52,751 bases of DNA from Enterobacter sp. ENT03 (GTDB lineage Bacteria > Pseudomonadota > Gammaproteobacteria > Enterobacterales > Enterobacteriaceae): positions 1 through 52,751 of the forward strand of contig NZ_JAHUXA010000023.1 in assembly GCF_019218745.1 (NCBI RefSeq). The letters run 5' to 3'. The translations under genes and the position numbers were made by a program. The notes under the pieces were generated by a model. It was not told the origin of the DNA. It saw only the letters and a list, made by a program, of their open reading frames with translations, and ran no database searches. The first letter of the stretch is position 1. Each line of letters starts with the position of its first letter. Positions 1-12,465 of this stretch are shown one piece after another.

Positions 1-1
1 G

Positions 2-367
<366 letters not shown>

Positions 368-388
368 CAGTATCTACATCCGGGCATG

Positions 389-514
389 TGTCGGGTGGCG
401 GCTGCGCCTTACCCGGCCTACACTCGGGTATGTGCCGGGTGGCGGCTATGCGCGTCATTCCCGGCCTACGTAACATGCCGTTGTAGGCCCGGCAAGCACA
501 GCGCCGCCGGGCAC
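389..514. repeat. REP/BIME palindrome cluster between IS110 and fghA
   Basis: Two direct copies of a REP unit (about 389-422 and 433-469, each running from CGGGTGGCGGC to CCGGCCTAC) are followed by one inverted copy (483-514, GTAGGCCCGGC to GCCGCCGGGCA). This is the layout of an enterobacterial bacterial interspersed mosaic element. Such palindromes often sit at the 3' end of genes, here behind fghA, where they can stabilise mRNA or bind gyrase and IHF. Confidence 0.85.
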
Positions 515-518
515 ACCG

Positions 519-1355
519 TTACTTCAATAAATGCTGCGCATGGAAGCGCAGATGATCTTCAATAAAGGACGCAATAAAGTAGTAGCTGTGATCATGACCT
601 GGCTGCACGCGCAGGGTCAGCGGCCAGCCGGTCTGGCGTGCCGCTTCCGCGAGGCGTGCAGGCTGGAGCTGATCGGCCAGAAACTGATCGCTGTCACCTT
701 GATCGATAAGCGTCGGGATTGCCTCATCCGGCTTGCTGTTTAACATCAGCGCACAACTGTCCCATGCCAGCCAGTCGGCAACATTATCGCCCAGATAAGC
801 GCTAAAGGCTTTCTGCCCCCACGGCACCTGGCATGGATTCACGATTGGGGCAAACGCCGACACGCTGGTATAGCGGCCCGGATTTTTCAGCGCCATGATC
901 AGCGCGCCGTGACCGCCCATCGAATGTCCGCTGATGGCGCAACGATCGCTGACGTTAAATTGCGCGCGGATCAACGCCGGCAGCTCATCGCGCAGATAAT
1001 CATACATCCGGTAATGCGCCGCCCACGGCTGCTGGGTGGCGTTCAGGTAAAAGCCTGCGCCTTTGCCCAGATCATAGCTTTCGCTGTCGGCGACATCATC
1101 GCCGCGCGGACTGGTATCCGGCATCACCAGCACAATGCCCAGCTCTGCCGCCACGCGCTGCGCCCCGGCTTTGGTGGTAAAGTTCTCGTCATTACAGGTC
1201 AGGCCGGAGAGCCAGTAGAGCACTGGCGGCGGCGTTTCCCGGCGTTCTGGCGGTAAAAACACGCTGAACGTCATCGTACAGTTCAGTACGGCGGAGTCAT
1301 GACGCCAGCGCTGCTGCCAGCCGTCAAAACAACGGTGTTCTTCAAGCATTTCCAT
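519..1355 (-). CDS. fghA: S-formylglutathione hydrolase (YeiG type)
   Basis: Cytosolic serine hydrolase that splits S-formylglutathione into formate and glutathione, the last step of glutathione-dependent formaldehyde detoxification. At 278 residues it has the length of E. coli YeiG. The nucleophile elbow GHSMGG places the catalytic serine at residue 145; Asp223 (in DQGDSDQFL) and His256 (in PGHDHSYYF) complete the triad at the family positions. Fold: esterase D-type alpha/beta hydrolase. It is transcribed away from the following MFS gene, with about 130 bp of shared upstream DNA. It is a stand-alone copy without a neighbouring frmA formaldehyde dehydrogenase. Confidence 0.95.
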   Translation of the reverse strand: MEMLEEHRCFDGWQQRWRHDSAVLNCTMTFSVFLPPERRETPPPVLYWLSGLTCNDENFTTKAGAQRVAAELGIVLVMPDTSPRGDDVADSESYDLGKGAGFYLNATQQPWAAHYRMYDYLRDELPALIRAQFNVSDRCAISGHSMGGHGALIMALKNPGRYTSVSAFAPIVNPCQVPWGQKAFSAYLGDNVADWLAWDSCALMLNSKPDEAIPTLIDQGDSDQFLADQLQPARLAEAARQTGWPLTLRVQPGHDHSYYFIASFIEDHLRFHAQHLLK

Positions 1356-1489
1356 GCGAAATTCCTCTACTCGTCATACGCAAAAAGAAGGGGTTATCAT
1401 ACAGACATTCACTTTGCCGTGAGTAACTTTCACTTCCGCATATCTGCAACATACTGCATCATAAACACAACTTTACATTAACTTATGGG

Positions 1490-2632
1490 ATGCAGATGGC
1501 GCTCAGAATTGCGCTCAGTGGATTTGTGGCGTTGATTGTGGCGATGGGGATTGGTCGTTTCGCTTTTACCCCGCAGGTACCGCTGATGATCCGCGACGCT
1601 CAGCTCACCCTGACCAGCGCCGGGCTGGTGGCCGCCATGAACTACCTCGGTTATCTGCTGGGGGCGTGGGATGCCATGCGCGCGCACCGGCACGTGGAAA
1701 GCCGTCTGTACGCCGGTGTTTTTGGTGCCGTGGCGCTGACGTTTCTTTCGGCGTTGGCGGATAACGCCATTGCCCACGGCCTGCTGCGGCTGGTGATCGG
1801 CATGATGAGCGGCTGGGCGATGGTGCTGACCGCTGCGTGGATCACCGACCAGCTGGCCCACGCGGGTAAGCCTGGCCTGAACGCCGCCGTGTTTGCCGGG
1901 CCGGGGGCGGGCATCGCCCTGAGCGGCCTGCTGGCGATCGGCATTCAGTCTGAAGCGTTATCCGCGGCGGCGGGCTGGCAGGTCTATGGCGTACTGGCGC
2001 TGGTATTGATCGCACTTATCGCTCGCTGGCTACCGCGACCGGGACAGCTTCACCGCAGCGGCGAAAAGCCGCAGCCGTTGCAGCTCACCCGTGACATTAA
2101 ACGGCTGGTCTGGAGCTACAGCCTCGCGGGCTTTGGCTACATCCTTCCGGCCACCTTCTTATCGCAGATGGCGGCCCAGCGCTTCCCTGGCAGCGTTTTC
2201 GCCCAGTTTGTCTGGCCGGTATTTGGCGCGGCGGCGGTGCTTGGCATTGCGCTGAGCATCGCCTTACGCCACGTTGGACGCAGCCATCAGCGGCTGGCCG
2301 TCGTGCTCTGGCTACAGGGGGCAGGGGTGATTGCCGCCTGGCTGCTGCCGGGGATGGCCGGGCTGGTGAGCGGGGCGCTGCTGGTGGGCGGCGGTTTTCT
2401 TTGTGCGGTGCAGCTGTCGCTGGTGTGTGGACGTGAGCTGGCCCCGACGCACGCGCGCTATATGGCCGGACTGTTGACCACCGGTTACGCGATCGGGCAA
2501 TTAGTGGGGCCGATGACCTCCGCGCTCTCTACCTGGCTGACCCGGCAACTGGAGCCGGCGCTGGGTCTGGCGGGGATGGCGCTGTTTATCGGCGGCGGGC
2601 TGGTGTGGAAACGTCAGCAAGAAAGGTCGTAA
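1490..2632 (+). CDS. YbfB/YjiJ-family MFS transporter
   Basis: Integral inner-membrane protein of 380 residues with about twelve hydrophobic segments, starting with SGFVALIVAMGIGRFAFTP, the conserved opening of the YbfB/YjiJ family of major facilitator proteins. The substrate is unknown for this family. A second Met two codons downstream (1496) is an equally good start, because the only purine-rich stretch (GGGA) lies just upstream. Very GC-rich. It lies between fghA and folE, a place where E. coli K-12 has no gene, so it is an accessory insertion or a local retention. Divergent from fghA; a role in formaldehyde handling would be guesswork. Confidence 0.8.
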   Translation: MQMALRIALSGFVALIVAMGIGRFAFTPQVPLMIRDAQLTLTSAGLVAAMNYLGYLLGAWDAMRAHRHVESRLYAGVFGAVALTFLSALADNAIAHGLLRLVIGMMSGWAMVLTAAWITDQLAHAGKPGLNAAVFAGPGAGIALSGLLAIGIQSEALSAAAGWQVYGVLALVLIALIARWLPRPGQLHRSGEKPQPLQLTRDIKRLVWSYSLAGFGYILPATFLSQMAAQRFPGSVFAQFVWPVFGAAAVLGIALSIALRHVGRSHQRLAVVLWLQGAGVIAAWLLPGMAGLVSGALLVGGGFLCAVQLSLVCGRELAPTHARYMAGLLTTGYAIGQLVGPMTSALSTWLTRQLEPALGLAGMALFIGGGLVWKRQQERS

Positions 2633-2751
2633 CGATTTCAATAATTATCGCGGTGAATACACTGGATTATGTGCGTGACCTCACGCACAATGACTGCGCA
2701 CTTTGTCTGCTAAGCGGCAAAGGATAGCGACACCTGCAGGAGAATAAAGAG

Positions 2752-3417
2752 ATGCCATCACTGAGTAAAGAAGCCGCACTGGTGCATGAAGCCCTGGTCG
2801 CCCGCGGCCTGGAAACCCCGTTGCGCGCACCGGCCGACATCGACAACGAAACCCGTAAGCGTCTGATTGCCGGGCATATGACCGAGATCATGCAACTGTT
2901 AAATCTCGATCTAAGCGACGATAGCCTGATGGAAACCCCGCAGCGTATCGCCAAAATGTACGTGGATGAGATCTTCTCCGGCCTTGATTACGCCAATTTC
3001 CCGAAGATCACCGTTATCGAAAACAAAATGAAAGTCGACGAGATGGTGACGGTACGTGACATCACGCTGACCAGTACCTGTGAACACCATTTTGTGATCA
3101 TCGACGGCAAAGCGACCGTGGCCTATATCCCGAAAGATGCGGTGATCGGCCTGTCGAAAATTAACCGCATTGTGCAGTTTTTCGCCCAGCGCCCGCAGGT
3201 GCAGGAGCGCTTAACGCAGCAGATCCTCACCGCCCTGCAAACGCTGCTTGGCACTAACAATGTGGCCGTTTCTATTGATGCGGTGCATTACTGCGTCAAA
3301 GCGCGCGGCATTCGTGATGCCACCAGCGCCACCACCACCACCTCGCTGGGCGGATTATTCAAATCCAGCCAGAACACCCGCCAGGAGTTCCTGCGCGCGG
3401 TACGTCATCACAACTAA
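2752..3417 (+). CDS. folE: GTP cyclohydrolase I
   Basis: Converts GTP to 7,8-dihydroneopterin triphosphate, the first step of tetrahydrofolate synthesis; homodecameric in the cytoplasm. At 221 residues it is one shorter than E. coli FolE. The zinc ligands are visible: Cys110 and His113 in TSTCEHHF and Cys181 in HYCVKARG. The GTP-binding signatures LSKINRIV and [11 protein letters not shown] are intact. A purine-rich AGGAG lies about 7 bp before the ATG. yeiB starts 18 bp after the stop, so folE-yeiB is one operon as in E. coli. Confidence 0.97.
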   Translation: MPSLSKEAALVHEALVARGLETPLRAPADIDNETRKRLIAGHMTEIMQLLNLDLSDDSLMETPQRIAKMYVDEIFSGLDYANFPKITVIENKMKVDEMVTVRDITLTSTCEHHFVIIDGKATVAYIPKDAVIGLSKINRIVQFFAQRPQVQERLTQQILTALQTLLGTNNVAVSIDAVHYCVKARGIRDATSATTTTSLGGLFKSSQNTRQEFLRAVRHHN

Positions 3418-3435
3418 TTGAGGCAGGCAACATTC

Positions 3436-4593
3436 ATGGAACGTCATGTCACGCTGGATTTTATTCGTGGCGTTGCCATTCTGGGGATTTTGCTGCTGAA
3501 TATTAACGCCTTCGGTTTACCGAAGGCGGCTTACCTTAATCCGGCGTGGTACGGCGACATCACCTTGCGGGATGCCTGGAGCTGGGCGCTGCTCGATGTC
3601 TTCGCACAGGCTAAATTCCTTTCGTTATTTGCCATTCTGTTTGGCGCCGGGCTGCAATTATTGCAGGGGCGGGGCAAACGCTGGATCCAGTGCCGCTTAA
3701 CGCTGTTAGTGCTGTTGGGTTTTATGCACGGTCTGCTGTTGTGGGACGGCGATATTTTGCTGGCCTATGGTCTCGTCGGGCTGGTGTGCTGGCGCATGAT
3801 CCGCGATGCGTCATCACTGAAAACGCTGTTTAACACCGGCGTCGCGCTGTATCTCATCGGAATAGCGGTGTTGTTGCTGCTGGGGGGTATCGCCGGGAAT
3901 GAGCCGAACCGCTCGTGGATCCCGGATGCCGCTAATCTGCAATATGAAAACTGGTGGAAAACCACCGGCGGGCTTGAAGCCATCAGTAACCGGGCAGACA
4001 TGTTGTCCGACACGCTGCTCGCCATCGGTGCGCAATATGGCTGGCAGCTGGCAGGATTGATGCTGGTGGGCGCGGCGCTGATGCGCAGCGGCTGGTTGAA
4101 AGGGCAGTTCAGCCTTAGCCACTACCGCCGTAGCGGGTTGCTGCTGATCGCCGTCGGCCTGCTGATCAATATTCCGTCCGTGATCGCCCAGTGGCAGCTT
4201 GGCTGGGATTATCGCTGGTGTGCTTTTTTACTGCAGGCCCCCCGCGAACTGAGCGCGCCGCTGCAAACCCTGGGCTATGCTGCGCTGGCTTACGGCTACT
4301 GGCCGACGTTAAGCCGCCTGAAGCTGGTTAATGCGGTGGTGTGTGTCGGACGCATGGCGCTCAGCAACTATCTGCTGCAAACCCTTATCTGCACCACGCT
4401 GTTCTATCACTTCAATCTGTTTATGAAATTCGACCGCCTGCAACTGCTGGCTTTTGTGCCCGTTATCTGGGTGGTGAATCTGTTGTTCTCGGTGTGGTGG
4501 TTGCGCCGTTTCCGCCAGGGCCCGGTTGAATGGCTGTGGCGACAGCTTACCGCGCGTGCGTCAGGCGTTTCATTGTCCCATACATCCAGATAA
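3436..4593 (+). CDS. yeiB: YeiB inner-membrane protein (DUF418 family)
   Basis: Polytopic membrane protein of 385 residues, the E. coli YeiB length. The N-terminal block RHVTLDFIRGVAILGILLLN is the family signature and the C-terminal half is the DUF418 domain. Function is not established. I chose the ATG at 3436 over an in-frame TTG at 3418 because it gives the E. coli length and has a GAGG-like site upstream. Co-transcribed with folE (18-bp gap). It ends about 30 bp before the galS control region, and no clear terminator is visible between them. Confidence 0.9.
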   Translation: MERHVTLDFIRGVAILGILLLNINAFGLPKAAYLNPAWYGDITLRDAWSWALLDVFAQAKFLSLFAILFGAGLQLLQGRGKRWIQCRLTLLVLLGFMHGLLLWDGDILLAYGLVGLVCWRMIRDASSLKTLFNTGVALYLIGIAVLLLLGGIAGNEPNRSWIPDAANLQYENWWKTTGGLEAISNRADMLSDTLLAIGAQYGWQLAGLMLVGAALMRSGWLKGQFSLSHYRRSGLLLIAVGLLINIPSVIAQWQLGWDYRWCAFLLQAPRELSAPLQTLGYAALAYGYWPTLSRLKLVNAVVCVGRMALSNYLLQTLICTTLFYHFNLFMKFDRLQLLAFVPVIWVVNLLFSVWWLRRFRQGPVEWLWRQLTARASGVSLSHTSR

Positions 4594-4623
4594 CGATCTG
4601 GATCACAATCATTAACAAAACGG

Positions 4624-4658
4624 ATGTAACCGTTTCCATCTGTGTGATGTTCTTCACG
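4624..4658 (+). promoter_or_regulatory. galS control region: gal operator plus CRP site
   Basis: Bases 4624-4639 read ATGTAACCGTTTCCAT, matching the GalR/GalS operator consensus GTGKAANCGNTTNCAC except at the outer bases. Directly after it, 4643-4658 read TGTGATGTTCTTCACG, a CRP-type TGTGA-N6-TCAC site. The same pair in the same order precedes mglB, so galS is predicted to be autoregulated and under cAMP-CRP control, as in E. coli. Confidence 0.75.
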
Positions 4659-4742
4659 CTGGATCCCGCCGCCGACTGACAGAATACCCCTCTTGCTAAA
4701 CACAGGGGGTGTCTGTGAGCTGTTGCAACCTGAGAAAAGAAA

Positions 4743-5774
4743 ATGTCTATGATCACCATTCGTGACGTGGCTCGCCTCGCGGCCGTTTCCGTCGCGACGG
4801 TATCCCGTGTGCTCAATAACAGCGCGCTGGTCAGCCCGGAAACGCGGGAAACCGTGATGAAGGCTGTGGCGCAGCTGGGTTATCGTCCGAATGCCAACGC
4901 CCAGGCGCTGGCGACGCAGGTCAGCGATACCATTGGCGTGGTGGTGATGGATGTCTCCGATGCCTTCTTCGGCGCGCTGGTTAAAGCGGTGGATATGGTC
5001 GCCCAGCAGCATCAGAAATATGTGCTGATCGGTAACAGTTATCACGAAGCGGAAAAAGAGCGCCATGCCATTGAGGTACTGATACGTCAGCGCTGTAACG
5101 CCCTGATTGTGCACTCAAAAGCCCTCAGCGATGAGGAGCTGGCGGGCTTTATGGAGCAGATCCCCGGCATGGTATTGATCAACCGCGTCGTGCCCGGTTA
5201 TGCCCATCGTTGCGTGGCGCTGGACAACGTCAGCGGCGCGATGATGGCGACGCGCATGATGCTGAGTCACGGCCATCAGCGCATCGGCTATCTGGCGTCC
5301 AGTCATCACATTGAAGATAACGATCTGCGCCGCGAAGGCTGGCAACGGGCGCTGGCAGAGCAGGGGATTGTCGCCCCGGAAAGCTGGACCGGCACTGGTG
5401 AGCCAGATATGCAGGGCGGGGAGGCGGCGATGGTTGAATTGCTGGGCCGCAACCTGCAACTGACCGCGGTATTTGCCTATAACGACAGCATGGCCGCCGG
5501 CGCGCTGACGGCGCTGAAAGACAACGGCATTGCGGTGCCACAGCATTTATCACTCATCGGCTTCGATGATATTCCCATTGCCCGCTACACCGATCCCCAG
5601 CTCACCACGGTGCGTTATCCCATCGCTTCCATGGCGAAACTGGCGACGGAACTGGCGTTGCAGGGGGCGGCAGGAATGCTGGATCCTGCTGATTCTCATT
5701 GCTTTATGCCGACGCTGGTGCGGCGGCATTCAGTGGCGGCGAGGCAAACTGTGTCGTCGATCACTAACTTATAA
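4743..5774 (+). CDS. galS: LacI-family repressor GalS (galactose isorepressor)
   Basis: DNA-binding repressor/isorepressor of the mgl system and itself, released by D-galactose or D-fucose. Residues 3-22 ([20 protein letters not shown]) are the LacI-type helix-turn-helix plus hinge; the rest is a periplasmic-binding-protein-like sensor, including [17 protein letters not shown] and [19 protein letters not shown] blocks. Length 343 against 346 in E. coli; the variable C-terminal tail is shorter. The GAG at 4732 is well spaced for the ATG at 4743, but E. coli GalS aligns from the Met at 4749, so either start is possible. It sits directly upstream of its main target mglBAC. Confidence 0.92.
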   Translation: MSMITIRDVARLAAVSVATVSRVLNNSALVSPETRETVMKAVAQLGYRPNANAQALATQVSDTIGVVVMDVSDAFFGALVKAVDMVAQQHQKYVLIGNSYHEAEKERHAIEVLIRQRCNALIVHSKALSDEELAGFMEQIPGMVLINRVVPGYAHRCVALDNVSGAMMATRMMLSHGHQRIGYLASSHHIEDNDLRREGWQRALAEQGIVAPESWTGTGEPDMQGGEAAMVELLGRNLQLTAVFAYNDSMAAGALTALKDNGIAVPQHLSLIGFDDIPIARYTDPQLTTVRYPIASMAKLATELALQGAAGMLDPADSHCFMPTLVRRHSVAARQTVSSITNL

Positions 5775-5783
5775 CGATCTTGT

Positions 5784-5817
5784 ATGTAACCGTTTTCAAT
5801 CTGTGAGTAAATTCACA
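5784..5817 (+). promoter_or_regulatory. mglBAC control region: gal operator and CRP site
   Basis: Bases 5784-5799 (ATGTAACCGTTTTCAA) fit the GalR/GalS operator. Bases 5802-5817 are TGTGAGTAAATTCACA, a perfect TGTGA-N6-TCACA CRP site. The arrangement is almost identical to the E. coli mglB promoter. The remaining 240 bp up to mglB is leader sequence in which I see no further strong signal. Confidence 0.88.
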
Positions 5818-6059
5818 GTATCTTAACATCGCCATGACTATGATGTCAGCGTTCCAGGGGCTGAAACAGAATGTAACGGTAAGGAAGCTGATTCGTCGTA
5901 CCGTTGCCCCACAAACGGCGAACAGATCGAACACTGGAGCGTTACCGAACACGGAAGACAATAATTTTAAGTGACCTTCGGCGACAGTAACGTTTCACCA
6001 ACCTGCTGCCCTGCCGATCATTATTCACAAGAACTACCCTGCATAAACCCGGAGATACC

Positions 6060-7058
6060 ATGAATAAGAAGGTTTTGACTCTGTCTGCTGTTATGGCAAG
6101 CATGCTTTTTGGCGCGGCTGCAAATGCTGCGGATACCCGTATTGGTGTGACCATTTATAAATACGACGACAACTTTATGTCTGTTGTGCGTAAAGCCATT
6201 GAGAAAGATGCTAAAGAAGCGCAGGGCGTTGAACTGCTGATGAACGACTCGCAGAACGACCAGTCCAAACAGAACGACCAGATCGACGTTCTGCTGGCGA
6301 AAGGCGTGAAAGCCCTGGCCATTAACCTCGTTGACCCGGCAGCGGCGGGCACGGTTATCGAAAAAGCACGTGGTCAAAACGTTCCTATCGTTTTCTACAA
6401 CAAAGAACCTTCACGTAAAGCGCTGGACAGCTACGACAAAGCGTATTACGTCGGTACTGACTCTAAAGAGTCCGGTATTATCCAGGGCGATCTGATTGCC
6501 AAACATTGGGCAGCAAACCAGGGCTGGGATCTGAACAAAGACGGCCAGATCCAGTTCGTCCTGTTGAAAGGCGAGCCGGGCCACCCGGATGCTGAAGCAC
6601 GTACTACCTACGTTATCAAAGAGCTGAACGACAAGGGCATCAAAACCCAGCAGCTGCAAATGGATACCGCCATGTGGGATACCGCAATGGCGAAAGACAA
6701 AATGGACGCCTGGCTCTCTGGCCCGAACGCTAACAAAATCGAAGTGGTTATCGCCAACAACGATGCGATGGCAATGGGTGCGGTAGAAGCACTGAAAGCT
6801 CACAACAAATCCGCTGTTCCGGTATTTGGTGTGGATGCCCTGCCAGAAGCGCTGGCACTGGTTAAATCTGGCGCACTGGCCGGTACCGTGCTGAACGATG
6901 CCAACAACCAGGCGAAAGCGACCTTCGATCTGGCGAAAAACCTCGCCGACGGTAAAGAAGCCACTGCCGGCACTGACTGGAAACTCGACAACAAAGTTGT
7001 TCGTATTCCTTACGTCGGTGTTGATAAAGAAAACCTGTCTCAGTTCAGCAACAAATAA
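6060..7058 (+). CDS. mglB: D-galactose/D-glucose-binding periplasmic protein
   Basis: Substrate receptor of the Mgl ABC importer and, through the Trg receptor, of galactose chemotaxis. At 332 residues it has the E. coli length. A typical signal peptide (NKK, hydrophobic core, ANA cleavage after residue 23) leads to the mature start ADTRIG. The EF-hand-like calcium loop DLNKDGQIQ is at residues 157-165. It is the first gene of the operon and is followed by a stem-loop that likely sets its higher expression relative to mglA. Codon use looks optimal, as expected for an abundant protein. Confidence 0.97.
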   Translation: MNKKVLTLSAVMASMLFGAAANAADTRIGVTIYKYDDNFMSVVRKAIEKDAKEAQGVELLMNDSQNDQSKQNDQIDVLLAKGVKALAINLVDPAAAGTVIEKARGQNVPIVFYNKEPSRKALDSYDKAYYVGTDSKESGIIQGDLIAKHWAANQGWDLNKDGQIQFVLLKGEPGHPDAEARTTYVIKELNDKGIKTQQLQMDTAMWDTAMAKDKMDAWLSGPNANKIEVVIANNDAMAMGAVEALKAHNKSAVPVFGVDALPEALALVKSGALAGTVLNDANNQAKATFDLAKNLADGKEATAGTDWKLDNKVVRIPYVGVDKENLSQFSNK

Positions 7059-7070
7059 GAACGTTCCACT

Positions 7071-7094
7071 GGGCGCATTCATTTGCGCCCTTTT
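7071..7094 (+). terminator. mglB-mglA intercistronic stem-loop
   Basis: A perfect 7-bp stem (GGGCGCA/TGCGCCC, loop TTCATT) followed by four T residues lies between mglB and mglA. It can act as a partial terminator or as a 3' mRNA-protecting structure, giving more binding protein than ATPase. E. coli has a REP palindrome in the same gap. Confidence 0.7.
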
Positions 7095-7128
7095 ATAACG
7101 CGATGTGCCAGGCCAACAAGGTATAAAT

Positions 7129-8649
7129 ATGGTCAGCAATAATACTCAGTCGTCAGGCGAATTCTTGTTGGAAATGAGCGGTATCAACAAGTCGTTTCCT
7201 GGCGTTAAGGCGCTCGATAATGTGAATTTAAAAGTTCGTCCACATTCCATCCATGCATTAATGGGTGAGAACGGGGCGGGCAAATCCACATTATTAAAAT
7301 GCCTTTTTGGGATCTATCAAAAAGATTCCGGCAGCATACTTTTTCAGGGGAAAGAGATCGATTTCCATTCCACCAAGGAAGCACTGGAAAATGGTATCTC
7401 AATGGTTCACCAGGAATTAAACCTGGTATTACAACGTTCTGTAATGGACAACATGTGGCTGGGGCGTTATCCCACCAAAGGCGTGTTTGTCGATCAGGAC
7501 AAAATGTATAAAGACACCAAAGATATTTTCGACGAACTGGATATTGATATTGACCCGAAAGCGCGCGTCGGTACGTTATCTGTTTCGCAAATGCAGATGA
7601 TTGAAATCGCGAAAGCGTTCTCCTACGACGCTAAAATCGTCATCATGGATGAACCCACTTCATCGCTGACGGAAAAAGAAGTTAATCATCTGTTCAAAAT
7701 TATCCGTAAGCTGAAAGATCGTGGCTGCGGCATTGTCTATATCTCGCACAAAATGGAAGAAATATTCCAGCTGTGTGATGAAATCACTATTCTGCGCGAC
7801 GGACAGTGGATTGCCACCCAGCCGCTGGAAGGGCTGGATATGGACAAAATCATCGCCATGATGGTGGGTCGCTCGCTGAACCAGCGTTTCCCGGACAAGC
7901 AAAACGTACCGGGCGAAACCATTCTGGAAGTGCGCAACCTGACCTCACTGCGTCAGCCGTCCATTCGCGATGTGTCCTTCGACCTGCGCAAAGGCGAAAT
8001 TCTCGGTATTGCCGGGCTGGTAGGGGCGAAGCGTACCGATATTGTGGAAACCTTGTTTGGTATTCGCGAAAAATCATCCGGTACGATCAAGCTGCACAAT
8101 AAGTCGATTAATAACCATAATGCCAACGAAGCCATTAATAACGGCTTTGCGCTGGTTACCGAAGAGCGCCGCTCAACGGGGATTTACGCCTATCTGGACA
8201 TCGGATTCAACTCACTGATTTCCAATATTCAGAACTACAAAAATAAAGTCGGCTTGCTGGATAATTCCCGCATGAAGAGTGATACCCAGTGGGTTATTGA
8301 CGCTATGCGCGTTAAAACGCCGGGTCATCGCACGCAAATTGGTTCTCTGTCGGGTGGTAACCAGCAAAAAGTGATTATCGGCCGTTGGTTGTTGACCCAG
8401 CCGGAAATACTGATGCTTGATGAACCGACGCGCGGTATCGACGTAGGTGCGAAATTCGAAATTTATCAGCTCATTGCAGAGCTGGCTAAAAAAGGCAAAG
8501 GGATCATTATCATTTCGTCTGAAATGCCGGAATTGTTAGGGATCACAGACCGTATTCTGGTAATGAGCAATGGCCTCGTTTCCGGAATTGTTGACACTAA
8601 AACGACAACGCAAAACGAAATTTTGCGTCTTGCGTCTTTGCACCTTTAA
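7129..8649 (+). CDS. mglA: Galactose/methyl galactoside import ATP-binding protein
   Basis: Cytoplasmic ATPase of the Mgl importer with two fused ABC domains in 506 residues, the E. coli length. The first domain has an intact Walker A (GENGAGKST, 47-55) and Walker B ([11 protein letters not shown]). The second has a degenerate P-loop (GLVGAKRTD) but an intact signature LSGGNQQK and Walker [12 protein letters not shown], the usual asymmetry of sugar ABC ATPases. The start at 7129 is chosen over an in-frame upstream Met (7105) because it matches the known N-terminus [11 protein letters not shown]; its Shine-Dalgarno is weak (AAGG). Confidence 0.97.
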   Translation: MVSNNTQSSGEFLLEMSGINKSFPGVKALDNVNLKVRPHSIHALMGENGAGKSTLLKCLFGIYQKDSGSILFQGKEIDFHSTKEALENGISMVHQELNLVLQRSVMDNMWLGRYPTKGVFVDQDKMYKDTKDIFDELDIDIDPKARVGTLSVSQMQMIEIAKAFSYDAKIVIMDEPTSSLTEKEVNHLFKIIRKLKDRGCGIVYISHKMEEIFQLCDEITILRDGQWIATQPLEGLDMDKIIAMMVGRSLNQRFPDKQNVPGETILEVRNLTSLRQPSIRDVSFDLRKGEILGIAGLVGAKRTDIVETLFGIREKSSGTIKLHNKSINNHNANEAINNGFALVTEERRSTGIYAYLDIGFNSLISNIQNYKNKVGLLDNSRMKSDTQWVIDAMRVKTPGHRTQIGSLSGGNQQKVIIGRWLLTQPEILMLDEPTRGIDVGAKFEIYQLIAELAKKGKGIIIISSEMPELLGITDRILVMSNGLVSGIVDTKTTTQNEILRLASLHL

Positions 8650-8664
8650 GATCAGGGGCTCCTC

Positions 8665-9675
8665 ATGAGTGCGTTAAATAAAAAAAGCTTTCTCACTTAT
8701 CTGAAAGAGGGCGGTATTTACGTCGTTCTTTTAGTGTTACTGGCCATTATTATTTTCCAGGATCCAACATTTTTAAGCCTGCTGAACTTAAGTAACATTC
8801 TTACCCAGTCATCGGTGCGTATTATTATCGCGCTGGGTGTGGCAGGGCTGATTGTCACCCAGGGTACTGACCTGTCAGCGGGGCGTCAGGTGGGTCTGGC
8901 GGCGGTGGTGGCGGCAACGCTTCTGCAGTCGATGGAAAACGCCAACAAGGTGTTCCCGGAGATGGCGACCATGCCGATTATTGTGGTCGTGGCTATTGTC
9001 TGCGTCATTGGCGCGATCATTGGCCTTATCAACGGCATTATCATTGCGTACCTGAACGTAACGCCGTTTATCACCACCCTTGGCACCATGATCATCGTTT
9101 ACGGTATCAACTCCCTGTACTACGACTTCGTGGGCGCGTCGCCGATTTCCGGCTTTGATTCCGGCTTCTCGACCTTTACCCAGGGCTTTGTGGCACTTGG
9201 CACATTCCGGTTGTCGTACATCACCTTCTACGCGCTGATTGCGGTGGCGTTCGTCTGGGTGCTGTGGAACAAAACCCGCTTCGGCAAAAACATTTTTGCT
9301 ATCGGGGGTAACCCGGAAGCGGCGAAAGTGTCTGGTGTGAACGTGGCGCTGAACCTGCTGATGATCTATGCGCTGTCCGGCGTGTTCTATGCCTTCGGCG
9401 GTATGCTGGAAGCGGGCCGTATCGGTTCGGCAACCAACAACCTCGGCTTCATGTACGAGCTGGACGCCATCGCAGCCTGCGTAGTGGGCGGCGTTTCCTT
9501 TAGCGGCGGTGTGGGTACCGTGTTCGGTGTGGTGACCGGTGTGATCATCTTCACCGTTATCAACTACGGTCTGACCTATATCGGCGTGAACCCGTACTGG
9601 CAGTACATTATCAAAGGCGGCATCATCATCTTCGCCGTGGCGCTGGACTCCCTGAAGTACGCGCGCAAAAAATAA
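8665..9675 (+). CDS. mglC: Galactose/methyl galactoside ABC permease
   Basis: Inner-membrane permease of the Mgl system; a homodimer forms the channel energised by MglA. It has 336 residues with about eight to ten hydrophobic helices, and the conserved EAA-like block GGNPEAAKVSGVNV that contacts the ATPase lies near residue 215. It starts 15 bp after mglA and is followed by a strong terminator, closing the mglBAC operon. Confidence 0.97.
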   Translation: MSALNKKSFLTYLKEGGIYVVLLVLLAIIIFQDPTFLSLLNLSNILTQSSVRIIIALGVAGLIVTQGTDLSAGRQVGLAAVVAATLLQSMENANKVFPEMATMPIIVVVAIVCVIGAIIGLINGIIIAYLNVTPFITTLGTMIIVYGINSLYYDFVGASPISGFDSGFSTFTQGFVALGTFRLSYITFYALIAVAFVWVLWNKTRFGKNIFAIGGNPEAAKVSGVNVALNLLMIYALSGVFYAFGGMLEAGRIGSATNNLGFMYELDAIAACVVGGVSFSGGVGTVFGVVTGVIIFTVINYGLTYIGVNPYWQYIIKGGIIIFAVALDSLKYARKK

Positions 9676-9689
9676 GTATCGTCACAAAC

Positions 9690-9718
9690 AAAAAACCCAC
9701 GGTAACGTGGGTTTTTTT
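9690..9718 (+). terminator. Rho-independent terminator of mglBAC
   Basis: Stem AACCCACG/CGTGGGTT with loop GTAA, preceded by an A-run and followed by seven T residues, 15 bp after the mglC stop. The A-run lets it work in both directions. Confidence 0.92.
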
Positions 9719-9728
9719 ATGGCTGGAT

Positions 9729-9803
9729 TGCCCGGCGGCACGAGGCTTGTCGGGCCTGCAGGCAGTACCATGCAGGCCGGGTAAGCGCAGTACCGCCCGG
9801 CAC
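9729..9803. repeat. REP-type palindromes downstream of mglC
   Basis: Two REP-like half units facing each other (GCCCGGCGGCACGAGGC to CGGGCCTGCAGGC, then GCAGGCCGGGTAAGCGC to GCCCGGCACC) form a BIME in the gap between mglC and the minus-strand open frame that follows. Confidence 0.75.
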
Positions 9804-9804
9804 C

Positions 9805-10095
9805 TTAATGTTTGGCTTCAAGGGTTTTATACAGCTGGATGGCTTCGTTAATATTATTCGTTTCGAGAGAAGCGATCTTTTCTTCGTTGGTGTACACGTC
9901 ATACTTCTCGCCGTTCAGGCGGAATAACACCGACTGACCGCGATAGCGAACAACTTTTTCTCTGACGCCAATGCCCCGGCGACGCAGCGCGATTTTGGCT
10001 ATTCTGTCGATGGTGATCCCCTTCCTGCTTTCCTGAACGTGGTGGCTCGGTGTAAAAATAATGTTAAAGCCATAGAGAGTATAGTGCTTATCAGC
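9805..10095 (-). pseudogene. Protein-like open frame of 96 codons without a usual start codon
   Basis: Read on the minus strand, 9805-10095 is open for 96 codons and ends in TAA, but contains no ATG, GTG or TTG. Its translation looks like a real globular protein: it includes ITIDRIAKIALRRRGIGVRE, then YRGQSVLFRLNGEKYDVYT, and a C-terminus ending NINEAIQLYKTLEAKH. Either the 5' end has been lost by frameshift or deletion, or translation begins at a rare codon such as ATT. I do not recognise the family. It occupies the site of preTA/yeiS in E. coli. Coding character is inferred only from amino-acid composition. Confidence 0.45.
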
Positions 10096-10392
10096 TTAAA
10101 GTAACCTTAAGAATTCGCCTCCCGGCTCATGAAACTCAGACAGCGAAAGCGTCAATATGTGCCCACGTCAAACGAGAATAGCGCATTTTCCCCCTGGGTT
10201 GTGAAGATGAAAAAGACCACCCCCTGCACAGGCGCGATTAACCCCGCCAGGCTATGCTTATTAATTATGAAGGCGCGTCACAGCGCCTGCCGGGAATAAA
10301 TTGCAAAATCATGTTATAAGATTAAGCAAGTTTTAGAGGGCGGATCGCGACAGTCATTTCCGTCAATGCGCATACGCCATGGAGGCTGTTTC
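10096..10392 (+). promoter_or_regulatory. Leader and upstream region of the EAL-HDOD gene
   Basis: About 300 bp without a gene. It contains a perfect 6-bp hairpin AGGCGC-GTCACA-GCGCCT (10271-10288), an AT-rich segment with TTATAAG (10314-10320) that could be a -10 element, and a strong GGAGG (10381-10385) for the next gene. No convincing -35 partner or known operator was found. Confidence 0.35.
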
Positions 10393-12347
<1,955 letters not shown>

Positions 12348-12465
12348 TCAATAATGGGGGAAATTTCACTCAGGCTACTTTACGCGTCGGTTTTGCGCAA
12401 GAAACGGTGATTCGATTGCGGGGATTTTCATCACTGCGGACCTGAACGCCCGCAGTGAAAGGGAA

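Noticed and set aside
389..514. Possible CRISPR-like repeats (tandem palindromes)
   Set aside because: The units are REP palindromes with variable spacing and an inverted copy; no conserved direct repeat with unique spacers and no cas genes.
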